Assembly (NCBI RefSeq): GCF_900100355.1
Contig: NZ_FNFH01000001.1
Coordinates: 448,963-512,962 of the forward strand
Source: Microbulbifer yueqingensis
Lineage (GTDB): Bacteria; Pseudomonadota; Gammaproteobacteria; Pseudomonadales; Cellvibrionaceae
Length of the DNA: 64,000 nt
Direction: 5' to 3'
Each line of letters starts with the position of its first letter. Position 1 is the first letter of the stretch. Made by a program: the position numbers and the translations under genes. Positions 34,676 to 43,446 of this stretch are shown piece by piece. A model generated the notes under the pieces. That model did no database searches and was not told the DNA's origin. It saw nothing but the letters and a program-made list of their open reading frames with translations.

Positions 34676-36052
34676 CTATACCAGCAACAGCCAGCTCATT
34701 CCCGCAATAATCAGCGAGGCCAGCACACTCAGGACGGCGCCCTCGCGGACCATATCCTGGATCCTGATCACCCCGGTGCCGTAGGCAATGGCGTTTGGCG
34801 CCGTCGCCACCGGCAACATAAACGCGCAGCTTGCACACATGGCAGCGGGGATCATCAGCACCATGGGATCGAACCCGGCCGATTCCGCAGCCACAGCAAG
34901 GATCGGCATCAGCAGGGTCGCGGTGGCGGTGTTGCTGGTGATCTCGGTCAGGAAGGTGACCGAAAGGCACAGCAGCACCAGCATCAGCCACAACGGCATG
35001 GCGGTCAGGAATGACAGGCCGTTGCCCATCATGTCGCTGAGGCCGGAGGCAGTGAAGCCCTTGGCGATGGCAATACCGCCCGCAAACAGCAGAAGCATGC
35101 CCCAGGGGATGGTCTCCGCAGTCTGCCAGTCCAGCAGGCGCCCGCCCTTGCCATTGGGGACCACGAACATCATCACCACCGCGGCCAGGGCCACGGTGCT
35201 GTCGCCCGCGCCCTCAATGCCCAGCCAGCCGCTCCAGCCACCGAAAGGCTCACTGCGGGTCACCCAGGCCAGGATGGCGAGGCCGAACACCGCCAGGGTA
35301 CGCACCTCCTCCGGGCGCCACTCCCCCACCTGTGGCGGTTCGATGGATTTCTCAAGGTGAAGACCGCGGGTAAGCCACAGTGCCATCAGCGGCAGGGTCA
35401 CCAGCACCACCGGCAGGCCGATAAACAGCCATTGCAGGAAGCTGAAGCCGCGGCCGGTAACTTCTTCATAAATCCCCATGAAGATGACATTGGGAGGCGT
35501 GGCGATAGGACTGCCCACCCCACCCAGGCTGGCGGCGTAAGCGATGCCCAGTACCAGGGCGACGGTGAGCCTGCGGTTTTCCACCCGCGACAGGACCGCC
35601 AGGGCGATGGGGAGCATCATCAGCGTGGTGGCGGTATTGGAGATCCACATGCTGAGCAGGCCCGCAGCCAGCATAAAGCCCAGCACCAGCCGGCGGCCGC
35701 TGGACACCCCCACCAGCTGCAGCATATACAGGGCCAGCCGCTCATGGGCCCCGCTCTTCTCCAGCGCCTTGGAGAGAATGAAGGCCCCCATCAGCAGCAG
35801 TATCACATGGCTGCCCAGAGACGATGCGACCAGCTTGTGGTCGGCGACCCCGAACAGCGGCAGCAATACGAAGGGGGCCAGTGAGGTAGCGGGAATCGGC
35901 AGCGCCTCGGTAACCCACCAGATCACTGTCAGAAGGGTGATGGCTGCGGTAACTGCCTGCAGATAGGGGGTGCCCAACCCCTGCAGCAGTAGATAAAAGC
36001 CAGCCGCCAGAAGCGGGCCCAGGATAATGAAATGCTGCCGCGTGATCGCCAT
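34676..36052 (-). CDS. DASS/SLC13 family transporter (di- and tricarboxylate type)
   Basis: A 458-residue inner-membrane transporter with about eleven helices. Both copies of the DASS signature are present: MWISNTATTLMMLPIALAV (about 131-149) and LTEITSNTATATLLMPILAV (about 373-392). The SNT motifs bind sodium and substrate in VcINDY-like transporters. YAASLGGVGSPIATPPNVIFMG is another family-typical loop. It probably moves succinate, malate or related dicarboxylates, or sulfate. A link to the TCA operon 20 kb away is possible but not shown. Confidence 0.85.
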   Translation of the reverse strand: MAITRQHFIILGPLLAAGFYLLLQGLGTPYLQAVTAAITLLTVIWWVTEALPIPATSLAPFVLLPLFGVADHKLVASSLGSHVILLLMGAFILSKALEKSGAHERLALYMLQLVGVSSGRRLVLGFMLAAGLLSMWISNTATTLMMLPIALAVLSRVENRRLTVALVLGIAYAASLGGVGSPIATPPNVIFMGIYEEVTGRGFSFLQWLFIGLPVVLVTLPLMALWLTRGLHLEKSIEPPQVGEWRPEEVRTLAVFGLAILAWVTRSEPFGGWSGWLGIEGAGDSTVALAAVVMMFVVPNGKGGRLLDWQTAETIPWGMLLLFAGGIAIAKGFTASGLSDMMGNGLSFLTAMPLWLMLVLLCLSVTFLTEITSNTATATLLMPILAVAAESAGFDPMVLMIPAAMCASCAFMLPVATAPNAIAYGTGVIRIQDMVREGAVLSVLASLIIAGMSWLLLV

Positions 36053-36276
36053 GGTGCAGGTAGTCCTCGGGAATTCCTTATATGCCGCGCTCGGCTGTTA
36101 TCCCCCTATTGGATCACATATTCGAAGACGGCCTCCAGCCCGGGGCTGGCTGCAACATGGCGGAGAATCTTGCAGCCAGCAGGAACGACCCCTGGCAGGC
36201 AGAGGTTGGCAATCGCTGCGGCCAGCGGCAAACTAGAGAACCCAAAGACCTCTGGCCAGAAGGAACCGGTCGATTT

Positions 36277-36867
36277 ATGACGAGCATCCCCAATACCGTC
36301 GAAGTCCTGGAAAAGCTCCGCTGGAATGCACACCTGTGCAAGCACAGCCACTTCCGTGCCTCCATGCGCGGGCGCAACCTGCACGTGCTGTGCGGGGTGC
36401 CCATCGTGGTGATCAACCTGTTCCTGGGCTCGCTGTTCTTCTCGCTGATCAATGCCGAGCTGCCCGACTGGACCAAATGGACAGGCGCCGGCCTGGCCCT
36501 TATTACGGCCCTGCTTGGTGGGGTGCAGACATTTTTCAATTTCAAGAAGAATTACGAGGGCCACCGGGAGATCGGCAATGAATACCTGGCGGTAGCCCGG
36601 GAGTGCGAGCGCCTGATTGCGCTCTACTTCGACGGTATCCTCGACCTGGAACACCTGTCGATGAAGATTGCCGAGCTCAACGCGCGCTACAGCGATATCA
36701 ACCAGCGCGCGGAGGAGTATATCGTCGGTGACAAGGTCTATCGGGAGGCCCTGCGGGTGCAGAATCGCAAGGCCGAGTGCGAGCCTTCACTGGTGGAACT
36801 TGCCCGGCGCGGGAGAATCGGGGCCATCGAAAGCAAGCCTGAAAATACTGAGCCCGCAGGCGCCTGA
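36277..36867 (+). CDS. SLATT-type two-helix membrane protein
   Basis: A 196-residue protein with an N-terminal helical start (VEVLEKLRWNAHLCKHSHFRAS), two membrane helices (about 37-58 and 69-88) and a cytoplasmic helical tail with NFKKNYEGHREIGNEYLAVARECERL. This matches the SLATT domain of SMODS/SLOG-linked 2TM effectors, proposed to form pores in nucleotide-signalled defence. No nucleotidyltransferase, SLOG or protease partner is beside it; the only neighbour is rhombosortase, 23 bases downstream. ATG 36277 is used because an in-frame frame from 36082 adds a Trp/Cys-poor leader unlike the family. Confidence 0.75.
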   Translation: MTSIPNTVEVLEKLRWNAHLCKHSHFRASMRGRNLHVLCGVPIVVINLFLGSLFFSLINAELPDWTKWTGAGLALITALLGGVQTFFNFKKNYEGHREIGNEYLAVARECERLIALYFDGILDLEHLSMKIAELNARYSDINQRAEEYIVGDKVYREALRVQNRKAECEPSLVELARRGRIGAIESKPENTEPAGA

Positions 36868-36890
36868 ACACCAGCAACAGGAGAGCCCGG

Positions 36891-37523
36891 ATGACCATGC
36901 GCAGCCTGATCGAAAAACTCAACTTCCGGGCCGGCCCGCTGTTACTGCTCGCCCTTCCCTGCCTCGCGTTTTACTACTCCAGTGAGCTGGATCCGCTGTT
37001 GCGCTATGAACGCTCCCTGGTCCTCTCCGGCGAGTACTGGCGGCTCATCTCCGGACACTTTACCCATACCAACCTCAATCACCTGTTGCTGAACCTCGCC
37101 GGGCTCCTTCTCTACTGGATACTCTTTCCCAACCAGCGGCCTGTTCACCGCCTGCTGCTCGAGGTGCTGCTGCTGGCAGCTCTCTGTGGACTTACGCTGG
37201 TGATTTTCGAGCCCCGGATCGACTGGTACATGGGGCTCTCGGGCCTACTCCATGCACTGCTCGCGCAGGGCGCGGTGCAGGAGATAGCAGAGCGCGACAC
37301 GCGTTGGCGCGGGCTGGTATTGCTGGTCATCCTGGGCGTGAAGGTGTATTCGGAGCATTTTGGCACCGAAGGCTCACTGGTAGCACAGTGGATCGCCGCA
37401 CCGGTGATTCACGAGGCACACCTGTGGGGACTGGCCTGTGGCGTCCTCGCCGGGCTCGCGGTAGTGCTCGGGACCAGGCTGGGGCAACTGCTCGTCGACG
37501 CCACCGGGACCCTGCGCCGCTGA
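36891..37523 (+). CDS. rrtA: Rhombosortase (rhomboid-family protease)
   Basis: A 210-residue six-helix rhomboid-type intramembrane protease of the rhombosortase subfamily. The family signatures are GHFTHTNLNHLLLN (55-68), the catalytic serine in MGLSGLLHA (Ser117) and His177 in IHEAHLWG. Rhombosortases cut GlyGly-CTERM tails from exported proteins and attach a glycerophosphoethanolamine-containing moiety. No GlyGly-CTERM substrate was seen in this window, so targets must lie elsewhere. AGGAG is seven bases before ATG 36891, and it follows the SLATT gene closely. Confidence 0.88.
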   Translation: MTMRSLIEKLNFRAGPLLLLALPCLAFYYSSELDPLLRYERSLVLSGEYWRLISGHFTHTNLNHLLLNLAGLLLYWILFPNQRPVHRLLLEVLLLAALCGLTLVIFEPRIDWYMGLSGLLHALLAQGAVQEIAERDTRWRGLVLLVILGVKVYSEHFGTEGSLVAQWIAAPVIHEAHLWGLACGVLAGLAVVLGTRLGQLLVDATGTLRR

Positions 37524-37553
37524 CTGGCAGCGAAACACCCGGCCGCCCGGGCC

Positions 37554-38432
37554 TCAGTCCGGCACTTTCACCTGCAAGTTCTGCTCGTGCACCGTGTCGG
37601 GGTCACCGCCCAGGCGCCGGTCGCGATTGAGGCCGTCAATTGTTTGCAGATCGTCGTCGCTCAGTTCGAAGCCGAACAGGTCAAAGTTGCCGGCGATATG
37701 CTCCATGGTCTCGGACTTGGGAATCACGATCCGGCCCTGCTGGATGTCCCACATCAGGATGACCTGACCGGCGTTGACGCCGTGCTTCTCGGCAATCTCC
37801 CGGACTGCCGGATCCGTAACGGGCTTTTCCTCTGTCTTGACGTCGCTCCAGCCGCCGGTGCCCAGGGGGGACCAGCAGCCCACCGCCATCTCGTGGAACT
37901 GGCAGTAGGCCACCAGCTCCTTCTGGCTGAAATAGGGATGGATCTCCAGCTGGTTATAGGTGGGCCGGACCTGGGCAAAGGTGGCGAGCTGCTCGATGTC
38001 CGACTTGCGGAAATTCGACAGCCCCAGGGCGCGGATTTTCTTGTCGTCGTACAGCGCCTCCATGGCCTGCCAGGTCTCGCGAGTGTATGCGGGCACAGGC
38101 CAGTGCACCAGGTACATATCCAGGTATTCCAGCTCCAGGCGCTCCAGGCTGCGCTCGAAGGCGGCCGTGGTTTCACTCCCCTGCTCCGTATCCCAGACCT
38201 TGCTCACGATAAACAGCTCGTGGCGATCGATACCCGACTGCTTTATGGCGCGCCCGAGCGCGCGCTCGTTGCCATAGACAGAGGCCGTATCGAAATGGCG
38301 GTAACCTACCGCCATCGCCTTCAGGATAGTGTCGGTCACATAGGAGTCGTCTATCTGCCAGTCGCGGATGGCGGCAGTACCAAACCCGATCTGGGGAATT
38401 TCAACGCCATTATTGAGTGTCAGTGTGCGCAT
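37554..38432 (-). CDS. Aldo/keto reductase
   Basis: A 292-residue TIM-barrel oxidoreductase. The catalytic tetrad is clear: Asp48, Tyr53 (FDTASVYGNE), Lys78 (IVSKVWDTE) and His110 (YLVHWP). The NADPH-binding region is at the C-terminus (RIVIPKSETMEHIAGNFDLFGFEL). It resembles 2,5-diketo-gluconate reductase/DkgA-type enzymes that reduce aldehydes and methylglyoxal. ATG 38432 is selected because AAAGGAAAAAGC lies just before it, and a frame up to 38501 lacks family sequence. It is divergent from the xdhC gene. Confidence 0.9.
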   Translation of the reverse strand: MRTLTLNNGVEIPQIGFGTAAIRDWQIDDSYVTDTILKAMAVGYRHFDTASVYGNERALGRAIKQSGIDRHELFIVSKVWDTEQGSETTAAFERSLERLELEYLDMYLVHWPVPAYTRETWQAMEALYDDKKIRALGLSNFRKSDIEQLATFAQVRPTYNQLEIHPYFSQKELVAYCQFHEMAVGCWSPLGTGGWSDVKTEEKPVTDPAVREIAEKHGVNAGQVILMWDIQQGRIVIPKSETMEHIAGNFDLFGFELSDDDLQTIDGLNRDRRLGGDPDTVHEQNLQVKVPD

Positions 38433-38626
38433 GCTTTTTCCTTTTCTACCAGCGAGGCATATCCACGTGAGTCCCATCCGATTAAAGAGGGGAAGACGCA
38501 CAGGAGGTTGATTGGCCGATGTGCAGAGAGTCTAGCCTATCGACTTGCACCCTCCTCTCCTGCCCGCCCCTAAGGAGCTCCATCAGCTAGTATTGCCCAA
38601 GGTCACCCCAGGGATTAACAGGCTCC

Positions 38627-39670
38627 ATGGCCAACCAAATCGCGACGCTTCTGGACCAGTGGTATGAACACCGTGATTCACGCGCCTGGGTACTCGGCAC
38701 TGTGTTCAGGACTGCAGGCCCCTGCTACCGCAAGGCCGGCGCCATGATGCTGTTCGATGAACTGGGCCGCCATTACGGTCTGTTGAGCGGCGGCTGCCTG
38801 GAGGGAGATATCCAGCGCCATGCGCAACGAGTGATGCAGTCCGGCCGGGCGCGCGCACTGTGCTATGACGGCAGCGACGAAGACGACTTCGCGTTCCAGC
38901 TGGGCATCGGCTGCGGCGGCAAGGTGGAAATTCTCTTGCAGCCGGTGCTCTCCTCCAGCGAGTACCTCGGGCTGGGCGAATTGCGCCAGCACCTGCATCA
39001 GCGCCAACCCTGCTACTACCTGCAGAAAATTCCCACCTCCGGAGAGGCCATTGCCCAGGTCCTGTTGCCCGATAACCTGTCTCTCGCTTCGCGCGCAGAG
39101 CTGCTCCGGCGCGGTGACGGCCAGTGGTTGCGGACCCCGGTGCCGCCGGTGCCCCACATCCTGGTGATGGGAGCGGGTGTCGACGCGCGGCCGATGGCAC
39201 GGCTGTTCCGCACCCAGGGCTGGCGGGTAAGCCTGTGCGACCCGCGCCCGGCCAACGGCCGGGCCGCGTATTTTCCGGGCTGTGAATGCTATTCCTGCCC
39301 GCCGGGAGAACTTTCGCGACACCTGGACCTGGGCGAGATCGACGCCGCGGTGTTGATGAGCCACAACCTGGAGCTGGACGCGGCGGCGCTGGTGCTGCTA
39401 CAGGAGCGGCAGCTGCGCTACCTGGGCCTGCTGGGCCCGGTGAGCCGGCGCGACCGGGTGCTGGCCCTGGCCGGGCTTTCGCCCGCGACGCTGGTTACGC
39501 CCCTGCGGGGCCCCATCGGCCTCGATATAGGCGGCGAGCTGCCGGAGAGCATTGCCCTGTCCACCTGCGCGGAGATTCACGCAGCCTTCTATGGTGGCCG
39601 CGGCGACAGCCTGACCGCAGCGACCAGTGCCGCCCCGCGGGCCACCCGGGATCCTGCCGAGACCGACTAG
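38627..39670 (+). CDS. xdhC: XdhC/CoxI family molybdo-enzyme maturation protein
   Basis: A 347-residue protein with the XdhC N-terminal domain (RAWVLGTVFRTAGPCYRKAGAMMLF, then LLSGGCLEGDIQ, about 18-65). The C-terminal Rossmann domain includes HILVMGAGVDARPMARLF and the family-end motif GPIGLDIGGELPESIALS. XdhC-like proteins sulfurate and insert the molybdenum cofactor into xanthine/aldehyde oxidases. Its natural client is the PaoABC-type enzyme at 12.7-16.4 kb, since no other molybdenum hydroxylase is in view. The next gene, nine bases on, encodes a MocA-like cytidylyltransferase. Confidence 0.88.
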   Translation: MANQIATLLDQWYEHRDSRAWVLGTVFRTAGPCYRKAGAMMLFDELGRHYGLLSGGCLEGDIQRHAQRVMQSGRARALCYDGSDEDDFAFQLGIGCGGKVEILLQPVLSSSEYLGLGELRQHLHQRQPCYYLQKIPTSGEAIAQVLLPDNLSLASRAELLRRGDGQWLRTPVPPVPHILVMGAGVDARPMARLFRTQGWRVSLCDPRPANGRAAYFPGCECYSCPPGELSRHLDLGEIDAAVLMSHNLELDAAALVLLQERQLRYLGLLGPVSRRDRVLALAGLSPATLVTPLRGPIGLDIGGELPESIALSTCAEIHAAFYGGRGDSLTAATSAAPRATRDPAETD

Positions 39671-39679
39671 GGACCGTCA

Positions 39680-40267
39680 ATGAAGCGTGTGCAGCCAATC
39701 ATCCTCGCCGCCGGGGCCGCCAATCGCTTCGGCGCCTGCAAGCTGTTGCTGGAGTGGCGCGGGAAGACGTTACTGCAGCACTGCGTCAATCATCTGGAGT
39801 CGCTGGGTCTGCCCTCGCCGATTGTTGTCAGTGGCGCATGGCACCGGGAGCTGGAACAGGCGCACCCGCAGCTGGACATGCGCGAACACCGCGACTGGCG
39901 CGCAGGCATGGGCAGTTCGCTGGCTTTCGGTATCCGGCACGTGCCACCGGAATGCTCCGCGGCGCTGGTGCTGCTGGCAGACCAGGTAGCGGTCGGCGCG
40001 GGGGATATCGCCGCCCTGCTGGCGGCCTGGGAAAGGAAGCGGGGGGTAGTCTGCGCCCGTTACTGCCAGCGACGCGGGGTCCCGGCGATCTTCCCCGCTA
40101 AAACCTTTGCCCGGCTCGCACGGCTCGAGGGTGACCGCGGTGCGCGGGACCTGCTGCGCCGGGACGAAAGCGACATCACCAGCCTGCCGCTGCCTGCGGC
40201 CGCAGTGGATATCGACACGCGTGAAGACTGGCTGGAATTTCGGCAGAGCCGCACCCGTCAGGGGTGA
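39680..40267 (+). CDS. MocA/MobA-like NTP transferase
   Basis: A 195-residue nucleotidyltransferase. The NTP-binding loop IILAAGAANRFGACK (7-21), RDWRAGMGSSLAFGIRH (about 73-89), LVLLADQVAVG and LEGDRGARDLLRR mark the MocA branch, which adds CMP to molybdopterin. The cytosine form is what PaoC-type enzymes need, so pairing with xdhC is functionally sensible. The loop SxRFG is varied here to ANRFG. The stop of xdhC and this ATG are nine bases apart, with AGGGA as ribosome site. Confidence 0.85.
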   Translation: MKRVQPIILAAGAANRFGACKLLLEWRGKTLLQHCVNHLESLGLPSPIVVSGAWHRELEQAHPQLDMREHRDWRAGMGSSLAFGIRHVPPECSAALVLLADQVAVGAGDIAALLAAWERKRGVVCARYCQRRGVPAIFPAKTFARLARLEGDRGARDLLRRDESDITSLPLPAAAVDIDTREDWLEFRQSRTRQG

Positions 40268-40293
40268 AGACACGGGAATATCGCTTACTGCGG

Positions 40294-41727
40294 TCAGCCC
40301 TTGACACATACCCGCGGCTCGACGCGGGCCACCTTATGGGCCAGGCCGGCCTGCTCGGCGGCGTCGACCACGGCACGCACATCCTTGTAGGCCCCGGGCG
40401 CCTCCTCCGCCACACCGCGCATCGACGGACTGCGAATCACGATGCCCCGGGCACCCAGCTCGTCGACCACCGAGCGCCCCTTCCACTGCCGGGTCGCCTG
40501 GCGGCGACTCATGGCGCGGCCGGCGCCGTGGCAGGCGGAATTGAACGAGAGCTCCTCCCCCTGCCGGGAACCGGCGAGGATGTGCGACTCGGTGCCCATG
40601 GAGCCGCCTATCAATACCGGCTGCCCCACCGCGCGCAGGGTCTCGGGAATATCCGGGTGGCCCGGCCCGAAGGCGCGGGTGGCGCCCTTGCGGTGCACGA
40701 ACAGCTTGCGTTTTTTTCCCTCCACCGTGTGGGTCTCCACCTTGCAGGTGTTGTGGGAGACGTCGAACAGCAGCGTCAGGTCGGCGCGCGGCAACACGTC
40801 GGCAAAAACCTGCCGGGTAAGGTGGGTGATGATCTGGCGGTTGGCGAGCGCACAATTGATGCCCGCACGCATGGCACCCAGGTAGGCCTGGCCCAGCTCG
40901 GAATTGATCGGTGCGCAGGCGAGCTCCCGGTCCGGCAGGTCGATATGGTGGCTGCTGGCAGCGAGCACCATATATTTCAGGAACTCGGTGCCGATCTGGT
41001 GGCCGAGGCCACGGGAACCGCAGTGGATAAACACCACCGCATCGTTTTCCTCCAGGCCGAAGGCAGCAGCGATTTTTTTATCGTAGATTTCCGCCACCCG
41101 CTGCACTTCCAGGTAGTGGTTGCCGGAGCCGAGGGTGCCCATCTCGTCCTGCTGGCGCTTGCGGGCACGGGCCGAAATCTCTCCCGGATCGGCGCCGGCC
41201 ATGCAGCCCCGCTCCTCGATATGCTCGAGGTCAGCCGGGTCACCGTAGCCCTGCTCCACGGCCCAGCGCGCGCCACCCGTCAGCATCGCCGTCATCCCCT
41301 TGTCGTTCAGGTGAATGCGGCCGGTGCTGCCCACACCGACGGGAATTTGCCGGTAGAGTGCATTTGCCAGTTCGGTTTTGCGGGACTCGATGTCGTCGAT
41401 GGTGAGACCGGTGCGCAGGGCGCGCACACCGCAGGAAATATCGAAGCCGACACCACCGGCAGAGACCACGCCGCCTTCGTCCGCATCGAACGCGGCCACA
41501 CCGCCGATGGGGAAGCCGTAGCCCCAGTGGGCATCGGGCATGGCGTAGGCGGCCTGCACTATACCGGGCAGCGTCGCCACGTTGCATAGCTGCTCGAAGA
41601 CCTTGTCGTCCATATCGGAGATCAGCGCCTCGTCGGCGTAGATGATGCCGGGCACCCGCATCTTGCCAAACGGGTCGATCCGCCAGCTGAACTCGGATTG
41701 CCGCTTCAGGTGGTAGTCACTGTGCAT
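40294..41727 (-). CDS. rtcB: RNA-splicing ligase RtcB
   Basis: A 477-residue GTP/Mn-dependent RNA ligase that joins 2',3'-cyclic phosphate and 5'-OH ends. Metal ligands include Asp96 and Cys99 (GGVGFDISCG), and the His-rich motifs GTLGSGNHYLEVQ and FIHCGSRGLGHQIG. The guanylated histidine is His400 in CHGAGRAMSR. ATG 41727 is six bases after the archease stop, so the two form an operon with archease first. No RtcR activator or RtcA cyclase gene is present here, unlike the E. coli rtc locus. Confidence 0.95.
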   Translation of the reverse strand: MHSDYHLKRQSEFSWRIDPFGKMRVPGIIYADEALISDMDDKVFEQLCNVATLPGIVQAAYAMPDAHWGYGFPIGGVAAFDADEGGVVSAGGVGFDISCGVRALRTGLTIDDIESRKTELANALYRQIPVGVGSTGRIHLNDKGMTAMLTGGARWAVEQGYGDPADLEHIEERGCMAGADPGEISARARKRQQDEMGTLGSGNHYLEVQRVAEIYDKKIAAAFGLEENDAVVFIHCGSRGLGHQIGTEFLKYMVLAASSHHIDLPDRELACAPINSELGQAYLGAMRAGINCALANRQIITHLTRQVFADVLPRADLTLLFDVSHNTCKVETHTVEGKKRKLFVHRKGATRAFGPGHPDIPETLRAVGQPVLIGGSMGTESHILAGSRQGEELSFNSACHGAGRAMSRRQATRQWKGRSVVDELGARGIVIRSPSMRGVAEEAPGAYKDVRAVVDAAEQAGLAHKVARVEPRVCVKG

Positions 41728-41733
41728 AGGTCC

Positions 41734-42186
41734 TCACACATCGACGACACACTGGGCCAGCCAGCTGCCATCTTCCTGTTGGTTGACCCGCAGCGCCGTG
41801 TAGGTGGCCCCTTTCACTTCCACCACGGGCTGGTGTCTTTGCCGGTTCACCGGCTCGCCCCAGGCGCGGGCATGCAGGTGACCGTCGTCAATTTCCACCT
41901 CAAAGCGCGAGAACAGCATATTGCGACAGGCCATCTCGTAGACCAGCGCGTTGAGCCAGTCTGCCAGCAGCAGCTCACGGTCGGGGCACTCGCAATGAAT
42001 ATCAACCTGCTCTTCAGGGCGCACCTGCGCCGGCTCGACGATGATGGCGGTCATCGCCAGGGCGGCCTGCTCGAAAGCGCCCGCGAGGGTCTCTCCCACG
42101 CCGCGCACCCCCATGTCCGCCTCGTGATTGAAATGCTCCCAGTGGGCCTGCAAGGCGCGGCTCCTCGCTGCGGTTTCGGTAAGCAT
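41734..42186 (-). CDS. Archease, RtcB co-factor
   Basis: A roughly 150-residue archease. The motif WEHFNHEADMGVRGVGETLAGAFEQAALAM (16-45) includes Asp24, which matches the conserved metal-binding acid. The C-terminal half has ARAWGEPVNRQRHQPVVEVKGATYTAL, also family-typical. Archease speeds the guanylation turnover of RtcB and is adjacent upstream of it here. The start at 42186 is chosen for family length; its ribosome site is weak, and an upstream in-frame start would add residues without character. Confidence 0.88.
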   Translation of the reverse strand: MLTETAARSRALQAHWEHFNHEADMGVRGVGETLAGAFEQAALAMTAIIVEPAQVRPEEQVDIHCECPDRELLLADWLNALVYEMACRNMLFSRFEVEIDDGHLHARAWGEPVNRQRHQPVVEVKGATYTALRVNQQEDGSWLAQCVVDV

Positions 42187-42407
42187 AGCCAAGGTACACC
42201 CCGGCACCGGGGCATCGAATAGCGGAGCGTGGGAGAGAGGCGGCAGAAAACCCGGGCAGGGAAATTCAGCGAGACAATCCGCACGCCCGCTATCAGCGGG
42301 CGGCGTGGGCGCCGGGGAAAATGACCGGCGCGGCGGCATTTATAAACAGCGAGGCCGTATTGGGGATGGGGGGACAGCCAACCCGGTAATTTTTTTGAAC
42401 CCGGGTA

Positions 42408-42731
42408 CTACTTGGGCGGCAATGAGCCGGCAAACTCTGCACCACGGCTCACCCAGTCATCCAGGTCTGCGGCAATTGCATCCTCCTCCACATACACCAT
42501 GCCCTTCAACGGGCGGCCGGTGTAGTCCATGGGCCGCGTGTAGCGCTCGTGGAGTGCTTCCTGGTAATTGTCCGGCCCGACCCGCACCATCAGTTCCTCA
42601 CCGACGACGCCGCAGGCCATGTTGCCGTTCAGCATGAAGGCGAGCCCGCCGAACAGCTGCTTCTCGGTCAGCCCGTCTGATTCCTGGAGCAACTCCCGGA
42701 CCTTACCTGCCAGTTCCTCGTTATAAGCCAT
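42408..42731 (-). CDS. TfoX N-terminal domain protein
   Basis: A 107-residue protein containing only the TfoX/Sxy N-terminal domain: QLFGGLAFMLNGNMACGVVGEELMVRVG (25-53), then DYTGRPLKGMVYVEEDA. Full TfoX regulates competence genes together with CRP, but stand-alone N-domains are common and their role is unclear. AGGAGG seven bases before ATG 42731 is a textbook ribosome site. It lies upstream of the archease gene on the same strand, 220 bases away, so co-transcription is uncertain. Confidence 0.85.
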   Translation of the reverse strand: MAYNEELAGKVRELLQESDGLTEKQLFGGLAFMLNGNMACGVVGEELMVRVGPDNYQEALHERYTRPMDYTGRPLKGMVYVEEDAIAADLDDWVSRGAEFAGSLPPK

Positions 42732-43446
42732 AGCAACCTCCTCTCAATGGTTCTTGCAATGGTTTGCGTCACCCGTCTCCGCCAACAGGGACCACTGTGT
42801 AACGCCGTCTCGCATGGCGCGCTCAGCCATGCCATCGCGGGCGGTTGTACCAGTCACTTTCGGGGAGACGTCGATATAGGGCTGGATATGATTGCCGGCG
42901 CAAGTGGCCGGGGAATGTTCTTCTGCGCAGCCAGGCTGCAGGGCCGGCTGCCAGGGGGCTCTTACCAGGGCTTTGCGGCCCGAGGGAAATTCGCGCCTGC
43001 CTGTGGCAATTGCCAGTAAAACTGTGCCGAAGCTGCAGGTGCCCATTGCGTTCAAGCGCTTGCAGGCTGAAGAATTCCACAACTGGTTGTGAAGGCTGCA
43101 CCATCGGTAAAAAGTTATTGTGAGTACACTTTTAAGTGTAGCAGGAAATATAGGACTCGCCGGATGGCCCGGAATCCTGTACTAAAAGGCCCATTCCGGG
43201 AAATCCCATAAGATTCCCCTGCTCCGTAGCAGCGCAATATTTTTTCATATTTAACTGCGGTGATTGCAACACTGCTAGTTGCGGCAGGAATTGTCGAGGC
43301 GTTTATTATTGTGGCCGCCGCTCCCACCGCGATTCGTCCCACGATGGCGGGGAAATGCTTATATTGTCCCGAGCGCGGGACAGGAAACCGGCCCATAAAA
43401 AAGCCCGCTCGGTGAGCGGGCTTCCCTTGTGCGGACAGGCTTTGCC
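42732..43446. other. Gene-poor region of 715 bases
   Basis: Several short open frames exist on both strands, but none has a family motif, signal or ribosome site I can defend. The right third is AT-richer. The final 50 bases hold the purL terminator. This may include a decayed gene, which cannot be shown from one sequence. Confidence 0.45.
43397..43422 (-). terminator. Rho-independent terminator of purL
   Basis: AGCCCGCTC pairs with GAGCGGGCT across a 3-base loop (43402-43422). On the minus strand it is followed by TTTTTT (43402-43397). It lies 24 bases after the purL stop. Confidence 0.85.

Noticed and set aside
42744-43082. Possible small genes in the gap before purL
   Set aside because: Frames on both strands overlap with no motif or ribosome site; none could be preferred.
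43240-43345. A Cys-rich reading (CGDCNTASCGRNC) on the plus strand
   Set aside because: No start with a ribosome site, and it runs into the purL terminator; likely chance.
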